Origin: an uncultured Bacillota bacterium
GTDB taxonomy: Bacteria > Bacillota > Limnochordia > Limnochordales > ZCTH02-B6
Length of the DNA stretch: 32,941 bases
Direction: 5' to 3'
Assembly (NCBI GenBank): GCA_937916565.1
Contig: CALFSR010000167.1
Span: forward strand, 1 to 32,941
Numbering within the stretch: the first letter of the stretch is position 1; every line of letters starts with the position of its first letter. The translations under genes and the position numbers were made by a program. Under the pieces are notes generated by a model that saw only the letters and a list, made by a program, of their open reading frames with translations, was not told the DNA's origin and made no database searches. Shown piece after piece: positions 17,212-25,184 of this stretch.

Positions 17212-18063
17212 TCAGTCCGCGAGCAGCTGGCGCAAGAAGCGCAAGCCTTCCCGGGCGATGCTGTCCTGATCCGGAGCGATGGGTCGCCACAGGCACACGG
17301 CCTGGGCGATGGAACGTACCGCGGGCGTGAAGGACTCGATAACCACCGCGCCCTGGTACCCGATTTCCCGGAGGGCCGACGCGATCGACTTCCAGGCTAC
17401 CTGGCCGGTCCCGGGAATCCCGCGATCGTTTTCGCACGCGTGGAAGTGGAACAGCCGGTCACCCGCCAAACGCACTGCGTCGGCCGACGACTTTTCCTCG
17501 ATGTGCATGTGAAACGTGTCCAGGTGCAGGCCGACCGCGGCGTGGTCGACCTCGGCGAGGAAGTCCATCCCCTGCTGCACCGTGTTGATCATGTCGGTTT
17601 CAAAGCGATTGAGAGGCTCCAGAGCCAACCGCACGCCGCGCTCGGCTGCGTAGTCGGCCAGCTCCCTCAGTGCGGACGCAGCCCGTCGCCGTTCGGCCCG
17701 GCGCGCGTCGTCGGGCAGCAGGCGGGTCTTGCCGGTCTGCGAATACATCGGCCCGCAGACGATGCGGGCGCCCACAACGGCCGCCGCATCGATCAGTTGC
17801 CGGATGTAGGCGAATCCACCTTGGCGAGCGGACGCATCGTCGCTCGAAATGTCGCGCCCGGGGCCGAAAGCGCCGCACACCACGGGCTCTAGGCCGCGGG
17901 CAGCGAGCGCGTCGCGTACCTGTGGAAAGTCCAACAGCGCTGGGTCTTCGCAGGCGAGCTCCAACACATCGAAGCCCAATTGCACCGCCTTGTCGGCCAA
18001 CGCTTCCACGCGAGCCGTCGTCAGGGGCGACTCCCAGACGAAGGTGTTCACTCCAAAGCGCAT
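17212..18063 (-). CDS. Ketose 3-epimerase (D-tagatose/D-allulose 3-epimerase family)
   Basis: The product is a 283-residue xylose-isomerase-like TIM barrel. Four metal/catalytic residues are visible: Glu149 (ALEPLNRFE), Asp182 (HLDTFHMHIEE), His208 (FHFHACENDRGIPGTG) and Glu243 (VIESF). Their spacing (33, 26, 35) equals that of the characterised Pseudomonas cichorii D-tagatose 3-epimerase (152, 185, 211, 246) and Agrobacterium psicose epimerase. These enzymes interconvert ketoses at C3 using a divalent metal. Start ATG 18063 has GAGGAGG 7 nt upstream. It is the first gene of the ABC-importer operon and faces the AATCGATT sites of the divergent promoter region. The exact sugar is not determined. 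Confidence 0.88.
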   Translation of the reverse strand: MRFGVNTFVWESPLTTARVEALADKAVQLGFDVLELACEDPALLDFPQVRDALAARGLEPVVCGAFGPGRDISSDDASARQGGFAYIRQLIDAAAVVGARIVCGPMYSQTGKTRLLPDDARRAERRRAASALRELADYAAERGVRLALEPLNRFETDMINTVQQGMDFLAEVDHAAVGLHLDTFHMHIEEKSSADAVRLAGDRLFHFHACENDRGIPGTGQVAWKSIASALREIGYQGAVVIESFTPAVRSIAQAVCLWRPIAPDQDSIAREGLRFLRQLLAD

Positions 18064-18099
18064 CGCGGCCGCCTCCTCGCGCCAAGAGCGGCGGTGTCA

Positions 18100-18109
18100 T
18101 AATCGATTA
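18100..18109. promoter_or_regulatory. Candidate LacI-type operator 1
   Basis: TAATCGATTA is a perfect 10-bp palindrome with a central CpG, as in many LacI-family sites. It lies 37 bp upstream of the epimerase ATG, where a repressor would block the minus-strand operon. A second AATCGATT is centred 90 bp away. Confidence 0.5.
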
Positions 18110-18187
18110 CTGATTGCTTCTCCACGACAGCCCAAGATCCTTCCTAAAACCCCAAGATTACGCGATGTATCCGTGTGCTGGTCTGGA

Positions 18188-18198
18188 TACAATCGATT
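18188..18198. promoter_or_regulatory. Candidate LacI-type operator 2 overlapping a -10 box
   Basis: AATCGATT (18191-18198) overlaps TACAAT (18188-18193), a plausible -10 for the plus-strand oxidoreductase operon. The matching -35 is poor. Together with operator 1 it would let one repressor control both divergent units. The rest of 18064-18327 holds the SD sites and nothing else I recognise. Confidence 0.48.
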
Positions 18199-18327
18199 TC
18201 ATATCTTGCCGGTCGCGCGCAGGACTTTGGGGAACATGAACGAAACCTCTTCTTGGAACCTTTTGGATGAGGCGGGGCCCGGACCGGCCGGGCGCTGCTC
18301 GAAAAACGCCAGAGGCAGGTGATCATC

Positions 18328-19485
18328 GTGGAAACCGGACGCCGCGTCGTGCGCTACGGGATGGTGGGCGGCGGGCCCGGGGCGTTCATCGGCCAGGTGC
18401 ACCGCAAGGCGGCCGCGCTCGACGGAGAGCTGATGCTGGTGGCAGGCGCCTTCTCGTCCGATCCCGCCAAGTCACGCGCCCAAGGGGCCGCGCTGGGACT
18501 GCCGCCGTCGCGGGTCTACGGTTCGTGGCAAGAGATGCTCGAGCAAGAAAGCGCCTTGCCGGCCGACCAGCGCATGGAGCTTGTGGCCATCGTCACACCC
18601 AACCATCTGCACTACGAGATCGCGCGGGCATGTCTCCAACGGGGTTTCCACGTCATCTGCGACAAGCCGCTCTGCAATACGGTTGAGGAAGCCGAAGAGC
18701 TGGTCCGGCTGACCCGGGAACGCGACCTGGTGTTTGCCGTCACCTATACCTATGCCGGCTATCCCATGGTTAAGGAAGCTCGCGAACTGGTTGCCCGGGG
18801 CGAATTGGGGGAGCTCCGCAAAATTGTCGTCGAGTACCCGCAAGGGTGGCTAAGCGAACCCGTGGAGGGTGAAAGCAAACAGGCGGCGTGGCGCACCGAC
18901 CCGGCGCAGGCCGGGGCCGGGGGGGCTACCGGTGACATCGGCTCCCATGCGGAGCATCTGGCCCGCTACATCACCGGGCTCCATATCGAGGAGCTGTGTG
19001 CGGACTTGACGACCTTCGTCCCCGGACGCCGGCTGGACGACGACGCCAACATGCTGGTGCGGTGGCAACAAGACGTCAAGGGCGTGCTGTATGTATCCCA
19101 GATCTCGACCGGAGAGGAAAACGACCTGCGCATCCGCGTTTACGGGCGCCGGGCGTCCCTCGAGTGGCAGCACCGCGATCCCGACACGCTGATCGTCCGG
19201 TCCAACACCGGTCCGGCAAAAGTCTACCGGCGCGGCGCCCCTTACTTGTCCCCTGTGGCCGCGCACTTCTCACGCCTGCCGGCCGGCCATCCTGAGGCTT
19301 TCATCGAAGCCTTCGCCAACATTTACCGCAGCGCTGCCCGCGCGGTGGCCGCCAAAGCGGCCGCCCGTGAACCCGATCCCATGGATCTCGACTTCCCGAC
19401 CGTGGAAGACGGGGCTGTTGGCGTGCGCTTCATTCACAGAGCGGTGGAGAGCGCTCGCGCGGGCGCTATGTGGGTCAAGTTCTGA
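18328..19485 (+). CDS. Gfo/Idh/MocA-family oxidoreductase
   Basis: The product has 385 residues. An N-terminal Rossmann domain carries GMVGGGPGAFIGQVHR. The usual EKP motif appears as VICDKPL, and GATGDIGSHAEHLARY holds the conserved Asp/His of the substrate site. These enzymes oxidise or reduce sugars, inositols and glycosides with NAD(P). Start GTG 18328 is chosen because AGGTGATC (18317-18324) aligns with the anti-SD end of 16S rRNA; GTG 18319 is an alternative. It starts an operon with a TIM-barrel isomerase 19 bp downstream and is divergent from the 3-epimerase/ABC operon, which points to oxidation of the imported sugar or its epimer. Confidence 0.93.
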   Translation: METGRRVVRYGMVGGGPGAFIGQVHRKAAALDGELMLVAGAFSSDPAKSRAQGAALGLPPSRVYGSWQEMLEQESALPADQRMELVAIVTPNHLHYEIARACLQRGFHVICDKPLCNTVEEAEELVRLTRERDLVFAVTYTYAGYPMVKEARELVARGELGELRKIVVEYPQGWLSEPVEGESKQAAWRTDPAQAGAGGATGDIGSHAEHLARYITGLHIEELCADLTTFVPGRRLDDDANMLVRWQQDVKGVLYVSQISTGEENDLRIRVYGRRASLEWQHRDPDTLIVRSNTGPAKVYRRGAPYLSPVAAHFSRLPAGHPEAFIEAFANIYRSAARAVAAKAAAREPDPMDLDFPTVEDGAVGVRFIHRAVESARAGAMWVKF

Positions 19486-19504
19486 ACGAAAGGAGCGGAC
19501 TGTC

Positions 19505-20521
19505 ATGCACAACGGGACGGCGAGCAGCAACAACCGGCGTCCGGTGACCCTCTTTACCGGGCAATGGGCAGATCTGCCTTTGGCGGAGCTCGCACCAAAG
19601 GCCCGGGAGTTCGGCTACGACGGGCTCGAGCTCGCGTGCTGGGGCGACCACTTCGACATCGGACTGGCGGCTGCCGACCCCAGTTACGCGGCCGGCCGCC
19701 GGGCATTGCTGGCCCAGCACGGCCTGGGCGTGTGGGCCATTGGCTCCCACCTCATCGGTCAGTTAGTGTTGGACCCCAACGACGAGCGCTCCGACGGCTG
19801 GGTGCCCCAACAGCACCGCGGCGACCCGGAAGCCAAGCGGGCTTGGGCCATCCAGCAGATGCAGCTGGCGCCGCGAGCTGCCCGTCACCTGGGGGTTAGT
19901 GTCGTCACCGGTTTCACCGGGTCGTCCATCTGGCGATGGATTTATCCCTTCCCGCCGGTGACCGAGGAGCAGATCAAGGCCGGGTACCGCCGCTTCGCGG
20001 AGGTCTGGGGACCGATTTTGGACGAATTTCACGCCCACGGAGTCCGCTTTGCCCTGGAGGTACATCCCACGGAGATCGCGTTTGACCTCTACTCGGCCCA
20101 CGCGGCGCTGGAGGCTGTCGATGGACACCCCGCGTTTGGGTTCAACTTTGACCCGAGCCACCTGCTCTGGCAAGGCGTGGACCCGGCAGCCTTCATCCGG
20201 GAGTTCCCGGACCGGATCTTTCATGTCCATATGAAAGACGTGGCTGTCATGCTGGACGGCAAGCGGGGCATACTCGCATCGCACCTGCCTTTCGGGGATC
20301 CCCGGCGCGGTTGGGACTTTCGCTCCTTGGGCCACGGGCACGTCAACTTCAAGGAGATCATGCGCGCCCTAAACGATATCGGCTACACGGGCCCGCTGTC
20401 GGTGGAGTGGGAAGACAGCGGCATGGACCGGGAGTACGGAGCGCGGGATGCGGCCCGCTTCGTGCGGGAGATCGACTTTCCGCCGTCCGCCCGGGGCTTC
20501 GAGGAGGCCTTCAAGAAGTAG
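19505..20521 (+). CDS. Sugar phosphate isomerase/epimerase (xylose-isomerase-like TIM barrel)
   Basis: The product has 338 residues. Metal-site motifs appear in order: Glu in ALEVHPTEIAFD, Asp/His in FNFDPSHLLWQG, His in FHVHMKD and Glu in LSVEWED. The long loop SLGHGHVNFKEIM is typical of the family members that work with Gfo/Idh/MocA enzymes on sugars, inositols or 3-keto-glycosides. It is only distantly similar to the ketose 3-epimerase across the divergent promoter, so it probably has a different substrate. ATG 19505 has AAAGGAG 9 nt upstream; the longer reading from 19367 overlaps the oxidoreductase. Function beyond family level is not determined. Confidence 0.9.
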   Translation: MHNGTASSNNRRPVTLFTGQWADLPLAELAPKAREFGYDGLELACWGDHFDIGLAAADPSYAAGRRALLAQHGLGVWAIGSHLIGQLVLDPNDERSDGWVPQQHRGDPEAKRAWAIQQMQLAPRAARHLGVSVVTGFTGSSIWRWIYPFPPVTEEQIKAGYRRFAEVWGPILDEFHAHGVRFALEVHPTEIAFDLYSAHAALEAVDGHPAFGFNFDPSHLLWQGVDPAAFIREFPDRIFHVHMKDVAVMLDGKRGILASHLPFGDPRRGWDFRSLGHGHVNFKEIMRALNDIGYTGPLSVEWEDSGMDREYGARDAARFVREIDFPPSARGFEEAFKK

Positions 20522-20600
20522 GGGACGCCTGCCGTAGGAGCTTAGGGAACACAGCGGCTTGGCGACGGCCCAACGAATTCAGGGTCAGGGCCATGCTGTG

Positions 20601-20632
20601 CGGGTTGCCCGCCGGACCTGGCGGGCAACCCG
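20601..20632 (+). terminator. Strong hairpin after the isomerase gene (candidate terminator)
   Basis: CGGGTTGCCCGCC and GGCGGGCAACCCG form a perfect 13-bp stem with a 6-nt loop (GGACCT), 80 bp after the isomerase stop. No U-tract follows (GGAGAAAG), so it may end or protect the transcript without being a textbook terminator. A smaller hairpin, CTGCC-GCC-GGCAG, follows at 20646-20658. Confidence 0.4.
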
Positions 20633-20903
20633 GGAGAAAGCCGCGCTGCCGCCGGCAGGGACATGCCCTCTCGCACCGAAAATAGTGGAAAAACTACGGT
20701 CGCTGTGGAAATGGGGAGGATAGACAAACCTCCACTCGGCCGTTTGCCAATGGTGCAACTTCGGAGACCAGGTGCGAACCCTGCCCCCAAAAGTGCACCC
20801 TACCCCCCAGGCCAAGTTGGCGGTTTGCCCTGCGGTACTACGAGTGGCTAGTGCCTTTATAAACATAAGGCTAACGCCAGCCGCCTACATAGTGGCCGCC
20901 TCT

Positions 20904-20933
20904 CGATTACACAGCGATTACAGGGCGATTACA
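20904..20933 (+). promoter_or_regulatory. Three CGATTACA direct repeats with 11-bp period (candidate SARP operator)
   Basis: CGATTACA occurs at 20904, 20915 and 20926, each separated by 3 bp (CAG, GGG). A degenerate copy may follow at 20937. SARP-family activators are known to bind short direct repeats spaced 11 bp apart, one helical turn. The array lies 150 bp upstream of the SARP/BTAD regulator's GTG, so autoregulation is a natural inference. Confidence 0.6.
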
Positions 20934-21082
20934 TCTCGACGGCACCGTTTGGCGGAACGGCGTGGGTCGTGTGTGGGCGCGGCAACAAGAAGCCAACCTG
21001 CAAGCCGAACCGGTTCGAAAAGGCCATGAAGGTTGCGTTCTAGCCGCTGGATGCCGCGATTCCGGGCCTTAGGGGGATTGCT

Positions 21083-24000
21083 GTGGAGTACCGCCTTCTT
21101 TTGCTGGGCCCACCGCTGCTCCTGCGTGGGTCCGCAGCCGTCCACATAAAGTCCCGCAAGGGGCTGGCCCTGCTGTGCTATTTGGCGGCCAATCCCGACC
21201 GGATGTATCCGCGGGAGCATCTGCACGGGCTTTTGTGGACCAACCAGCCCTCGGATTCGGCGCGACGGGATTTCAACACGATGATCTCCCGGCTGCGGGG
21301 GGAGGTTCCGCTGGACTGCATTCGCCGGTCAGCGACGCAGCTAGGCTGGAACCCCGACGCCGGGTTTTCCACGGATGTCGGGGACTTTCTGCAGTGGACA
21401 AAAGGGGTGGAGACGGACCCCGCTGCGCCCCTGGATCCACGCCAAAAGGAGCACTACCGCCAGGCGATCGCGCTCTGGAGGGGCCCCTTCCTCGACGGCT
21501 TCTCCCCCGACAGCGAACTGTATGAAGAGTGGCTGCTGGCCGAGCGCCGCCGCTGGGAAGTGCGGGTAGTGGCAGCCTGCGACCGGCTCATCGCGGCCGA
21601 GCGCGCTGACGGCCGCTGGGATCAGGTGGCGGCCTGCGCGCGCCGGGGCCTGGAAGTCGACCCGGTCCACGAGTCGTTTTACCGGGCACTCATCGAGGCC
21701 CTCTTTCGGCAAGGAAACCGGTCTGGGGCCCTGGCCGAGTTTGAGCGCTGTCGCCGCGTGCTAGAGGAAGAGCTAGGCACAACACCCGACGAGGCCACCC
21801 TGGCTCTGATGGAAATCGTCCGGGGCACGGCTGGGGCGACAGCAACAGTGACCGATCTTCATCCCGACCCCCGTCGGGAGAGAGATTCTGCCGCGTCTGA
21901 GCCCTCCGTACAGCGTGTACGGCCAGAAATGTCGCTGGCAGGGCCGGGCCCTGTACCGCCCCTGGTGGGGCGCGACGACGAATACGCCCAACTCCGGTCC
22001 CTTATCAGCCGCACAGCCTTGCAAGGCCCAAGCCGCATTATTCTCCTGGTGGGCGAGGCCGGCGTCGGCAAGACCCGGTTGATGTCCGAAATTTTGCAGG
22101 CGCTCGCCAAAGACGCCCTGCACGGGGCTGACATTCCCACGATCCTCGCGGGCCGGGCCTACGAGTCCATGGCCAACGTGCCCTACGCCGCGCTGGCCGA
22201 CGCTCTGGGGTCGGCGCAGGCCGCGTCGCAACACGTATGGTCTGGACTCCCCGACGTCTGGTTGCGGGAACTCGGGCGCATCGTGCCCGACATCTTCGAA
22301 AGGCGACCTGACCTGTACCCACCCCTGCCCATGGGGTCTGGCGACGACCAGCTGCGGCTTTTCCACGCCGTGGCCCGCTTCCTGAGCTTGCTCCCACAGC
22401 CGGTGCTGCTGGCGCTGGACGACCTGCAGTGGGCAGACCCCTTCACCATCGCCCTCTTGGACTACCTCCTGCGCCGGCCGGCCAGCCAACTGCGGCTTGT
22501 GGCAGTGGCGGCCGTGCGGGAGGGCGAGGAATCACCCGTTTTGCACCAGGCGCTGGTGGGCCTCGAACGGGAGGGGCGCGCCGCCCGCATCTCCTTGGGC
22601 AATCTGACGCCCGAGGCCACGTTGGCCCTCACCGATAGGCTCTTCCCCGAGCATGGGGCTGCCCAGGCGAGCCGCGTCTACGCCCAGACCAAAGGGCATC
22701 CCCTCTACACCGTCGAGCTCATTGCCATGCTGCGGGAGCGGGGGGAAGACGCGGGCTCAGAGCCCGTAGGGGTGCCGCCTACCATGCAAAACCTGGTGCT
22801 GTCCCGCCTCGCCCGGCTGGGAGAGGAAGCGGCCGAAGTGGCCGAAGCGCTGGCCGTATTCGATCGCGGCGCGACACTGGAACAACTGGCCCGCGCGACC
22901 CATTTTCCTGAGGCCACCGTCGTACCTGTTCTCGACAAGCTTGCGCGGGCGGGCATCATCATGGAAACCCCGCAAGGCCACATTGACTTCACCCACGACG
23001 TCTTTCGCCAAGTGGTGGTGGGCCACATGTCGCCGGCTCGCTTGGCTTACCGCCATCGCCAGGCGCATGCGGCGCTGGTCCAGGACTTGACGGCGCCGGA
23101 CGCAGCCAGTCTCGCGTCAGAGACGGCCGATCCGCACCGCCTAGCCAGCCTGGTCACCCACGCGGTGCAGGGCCAGCTCTGGGAAGACGGGTTAAACTGG
23201 GCCCGTAAGGCTGCCGCCGCCGCGGAGCGGCTCTATGCGTTTCGCCCGGCGCTGGATTATCTCAATACGGCACTGCACTGCCTCGCTCAACTGCCGCCGA
23301 CCGATGATCGCCGCCGAGAGCGGCTGGAGTTGGAGCTCCAGGCCATCAAGCTGGACCGCTGGTCGCCGGCAGCCTTGCGGGACCAACGCCTTTTGGCGGC
23401 CGCCCGCTTGGCCCAAGAGATCGGCGCCGTTGAATTCCTGCCCCGCATCCGGATGCTGCACATCGATTCCCTGGTCCTCCAGGGTCGTTGCCGCGAAGCT
23501 TTGGCATTGACTGCGGAAATGGCGCCCCTGGCCTCAAAAGACAGGCGCCTCGCCTTTGCCCTGGAGGTCTGGCAGGGCGCGGGCTACGCCATCGTCGGCG
23601 ACGTGCGGCGCGCCATTGTACATCTGACAAAGGTTCGCGAAGCGCTGGCCGGGGAAATCCTGAAACCCGGCACCTCCGTCCACGGCGCACTGGCCTCCTG
23701 CTACGCAGCAGCCGGCGAGTTTGACAAGGCGCTGGCTTGCTTGGAGGACATGAAACAGGAGGAAGCCGCGCAAGGGTACCAGTCCCTGACCAGCAAGTAC
23801 CTCATCGTGGCCGCGACGGTGGAGTACTGGCGCGGACAATGGCGACAGGCGGCGGCCTTCGCCAGGGAGGCATTGCCCATCTCCAGGGAGGCCGAGGACC
23901 CGGCCAACGAAATGCTGGCCGCCCTGTGGCTTGGTGCCTCCGTGTTGGAACTCGTGGAAGCCGGTGCGGACAAGACGGGCGACCTCGAGATCTCCCTCCC

Positions 24001-24376
24001 CGCGGCCACCGCGGCTTTAGAAGCCGCACTGGATGCCTCCGAACGGGGACAAGTGTACACCCGCCGTGAGTTCGTGTACGCCTTCCTCGCCCGGGCGTAC
24101 GCCGCCAGCGGACAGTTGGACAAAGCCGCCGAGGCCGTAACAGCCGGCTTGCGCTTGGCGGAAGAAACGGGCGCCGGCGAGGGAGCCGCCCTCTGCTGGC
24201 AAGCCAAGGGTTGCGTTGCCGCCGTCCGCGGCGACCTCTCCGAGGCGGAGCACTGCCTGCGCACGGCTGCGGAGCGGTTTGAGCAGCTAGGACATGGGAG
24301 CGGTGCGCGCGTCTGCTGGGAGCAACTGGCTCGCCTGCGCGACACGGGGCACCCGCACCCGCTGAGGATCAGCTAG
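21083..24376 (+). CDS. SARP/BTAD transcriptional regulator with AAA-type ATPase and TPR-like repeats
   Basis: The product has 1097 residues. Residues about 1-95 are an OmpR-like winged helix (KSRKGLALLCYLAANPDRMY, then RRDFNTMISRLRGEV). Residues about 96-250 form the bacterial transcriptional activator domain (DPVHESFYRALIEALFRQGN). The ATPase module opens with LVGRDDEYAQLRSL at about 293, with Walker A GEAGVGKTRL (about 323-332) and Walker B LLALDDLQWAD (about 441-451). The C-terminal 350-400 residues are Ala/Leu-rich helical repeats of TPR type. This is the AfsR/large-SARP architecture, in which the ATPase and repeats gate DNA binding. Start GTG 21083 has AGGGGGA 5 nt upstream. Its targets are unknown; it is convergent with the repeat-protein operon. 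Confidence 0.93.
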   Translation: MEYRLLLLGPPLLLRGSAAVHIKSRKGLALLCYLAANPDRMYPREHLHGLLWTNQPSDSARRDFNTMISRLRGEVPLDCIRRSATQLGWNPDAGFSTDVGDFLQWTKGVETDPAAPLDPRQKEHYRQAIALWRGPFLDGFSPDSELYEEWLLAERRRWEVRVVAACDRLIAAERADGRWDQVAACARRGLEVDPVHESFYRALIEALFRQGNRSGALAEFERCRRVLEEELGTTPDEATLALMEIVRGTAGATATVTDLHPDPRRERDSAASEPSVQRVRPEMSLAGPGPVPPLVGRDDEYAQLRSLISRTALQGPSRIILLVGEAGVGKTRLMSEILQALAKDALHGADIPTILAGRAYESMANVPYAALADALGSAQAASQHVWSGLPDVWLRELGRIVPDIFERRPDLYPPLPMGSGDDQLRLFHAVARFLSLLPQPVLLALDDLQWADPFTIALLDYLLRRPASQLRLVAVAAVREGEESPVLHQALVGLEREGRAARISLGNLTPEATLALTDRLFPEHGAAQASRVYAQTKGHPLYTVELIAMLRERGEDAGSEPVGVPPTMQNLVLSRLARLGEEAAEVAEALAVFDRGATLEQLARATHFPEATVVPVLDKLARAGIIMETPQGHIDFTHDVFRQVVVGHMSPARLAYRHRQAHAALVQDLTAPDAASLASETADPHRLASLVTHAVQGQLWEDGLNWARKAAAAAERLYAFRPALDYLNTALHCLAQLPPTDDRRRERLELELQAIKLDRWSPAALRDQRLLAAARLAQEIGAVEFLPRIRMLHIDSLVLQGRCREALALTAEMAPLASKDRRLAFALEVWQGAGYAIVGDVRRAIVHLTKVREALAGEILKPGTSVHGALASCYAAAGEFDKALACLEDMKQEEAAQGYQSLTSKYLIVAATVEYWRGQWRQAAAFAREALPISREAEDPANEMLAALWLGASVLELVEAGADKTGDLEISLPAATAALEAALDASERGQVYTRREFVYAFLARAYAASGQLDKAAEAVTAGLRLAEETGAGEGAALCWQAKGCVAAVRGDLSEAEHCLRTAAERFEQLGHGSGARVCWEQLARLRDTGHPHPLRIS

Positions 24377-24398
24377 CGGGCGGGGCGCCCCGCTCGCT
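24375..24398. terminator. Candidate bidirectional terminator hairpin
   Basis: AGCGGGCGGGGC-GCCCCGCTCGCT is a 24-nt inverted repeat with one G-T wobble. It starts in the regulator's stop codon and lies between convergent genes. T-tracts are minimal on both strands. Confidence 0.42.
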
Positions 24399-24427
24399 TG
24401 GGGAGATACCCGTCTACAAGGAGCGTC

Positions 24428-25108
24428 TCAGAAGGAGCCCGGCTCAATCCCCGTCACGTCGGGCTCGCCAAACCGGGCCGCGTAGGACACCTGCAGCAAC
24501 GACGGCCCCTCCAGCGGCACCAGATTGCCCTCCTCGTCCAACATGGGTACGCCCAGCATGATCACCTGTACGCCCGCGTTGTCTGGGTCCACCCCCGCAA
24601 AGGCCACCACTTCCCCGGGCCTGACCGATACATTGGCTACCGCGCCCTCCGGCTTCCACCGCAGCCGCTGGAAGTAGTTGGCCAGCTGCAGACCTGCGAT
24701 GACGACGCGCTCCCGCTCCTGGTCCGTCGGTTCCTCTGACGTCGCCCATACCACGTTGATGTACATCAGCCGGCCCGTGCTCGCCCCGAAAATGTAGTAG
24801 ATTTGCGCTGGTCCGGGTCCAGGAGAGAGGCTGGGCACCGCGACGCCCAAAATGAGGGTGCCCTGCTCCAGGTTGAACATGGGCACGATGGCATCTTCGG
24901 AAACCCCAAAGTCGTGTTGGATGGCCGCCCGCACTTCATCGGGCGTCATGCCAAAGCGGGCCGAACGGAAGCCGGTGATGCGGTGGTAGTCTTCGGCGGA
25001 CTCCGCCCCCGTCGACGCCTCTTGGGCCGTCGCCACGGCGGCCAAGCCCATCGACATAGCCACCAAAAATGCAAGCAGAAAGACCAGCCAACCGACCAAC
25101 CGCTTCAC
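24428..25108 (-). CDS. Secreted protein of unknown family (paralogue of the next gene upstream)
   Basis: The product has 226 residues, with a signal peptide (LVGWLVFLLAFLVAMSMGLA, then ATAQEAS). The mature part has FRSARFGMTPDEVRAAIQ near residue 45-62, a pattern like the GMT-x-x-EV helix start of BamE/SmpA-type domains but not enough to assign it. The stretch AQIYYIFGASTGRLMYINVV and the ending DVTGIEPGSF are matched in the 25185-25922 product (ATITYVFGAHTQELMAINVN; DVLAIQPGDF). Start GTG 25108 has AGGAGG 11 nt upstream. It is the last gene of the putative operon with the giant repeat protein. I do not recognise the function. Confidence 0.8.
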   Translation of the reverse strand: MKRLVGWLVFLLAFLVAMSMGLAAVATAQEASTGAESAEDYHRITGFRSARFGMTPDEVRAAIQHDFGVSEDAIVPMFNLEQGTLILGVAVPSLSPGPGPAQIYYIFGASTGRLMYINVVWATSEEPTDQERERVVIAGLQLANYFQRLRWKPEGAVANVSVRPGEVVAFAGVDPDNAGVQVIMLGVPMLDEEGNLVPLEGPSLLQVSYAARFGEPDVTGIEPGSF

Positions 25109-25184
25109 GTTTTCCAAAACCTCCTGTTGTAGCACTGCAGTGAACATCGCCGCCCGGGGGTGCGCCCGCCGGCCTGCCCCGAGC

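Larger units (their letters stand above)
20522..21082 (+). other. Long non-coding spacer upstream of the SARP regulator
   Basis: This 561-bp stretch lies between the isomerase and the large regulator gene. It holds strong hairpins in its first part (20601-20632, 20646-20658), a visibly more AT-rich middle (about 20680-20900, for example CCTTTATAAACATAAGG) and the 11-bp direct repeats at 20904-20933. Short open frames exist here on both strands, but they have no SD, no conserved motif and odd composition, so I call no gene. Confidence 0.55.

Noticed and set aside
20711..20790. tRNA T-arm-like sequence (CAGG-TGCGAAC-CCTG) followed by a C-rich end
   Set aside because: The T-stem has only 4 pairs, and the acceptor stem, D-arm and anticodon arm cannot be folded upstream. 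At most it is a degraded remnant.
20585..20866. Small genes in the spacer before the SARP regulator
   Set aside because: Short frames on both strands lack SD sites and conserved features and overlap hairpins.
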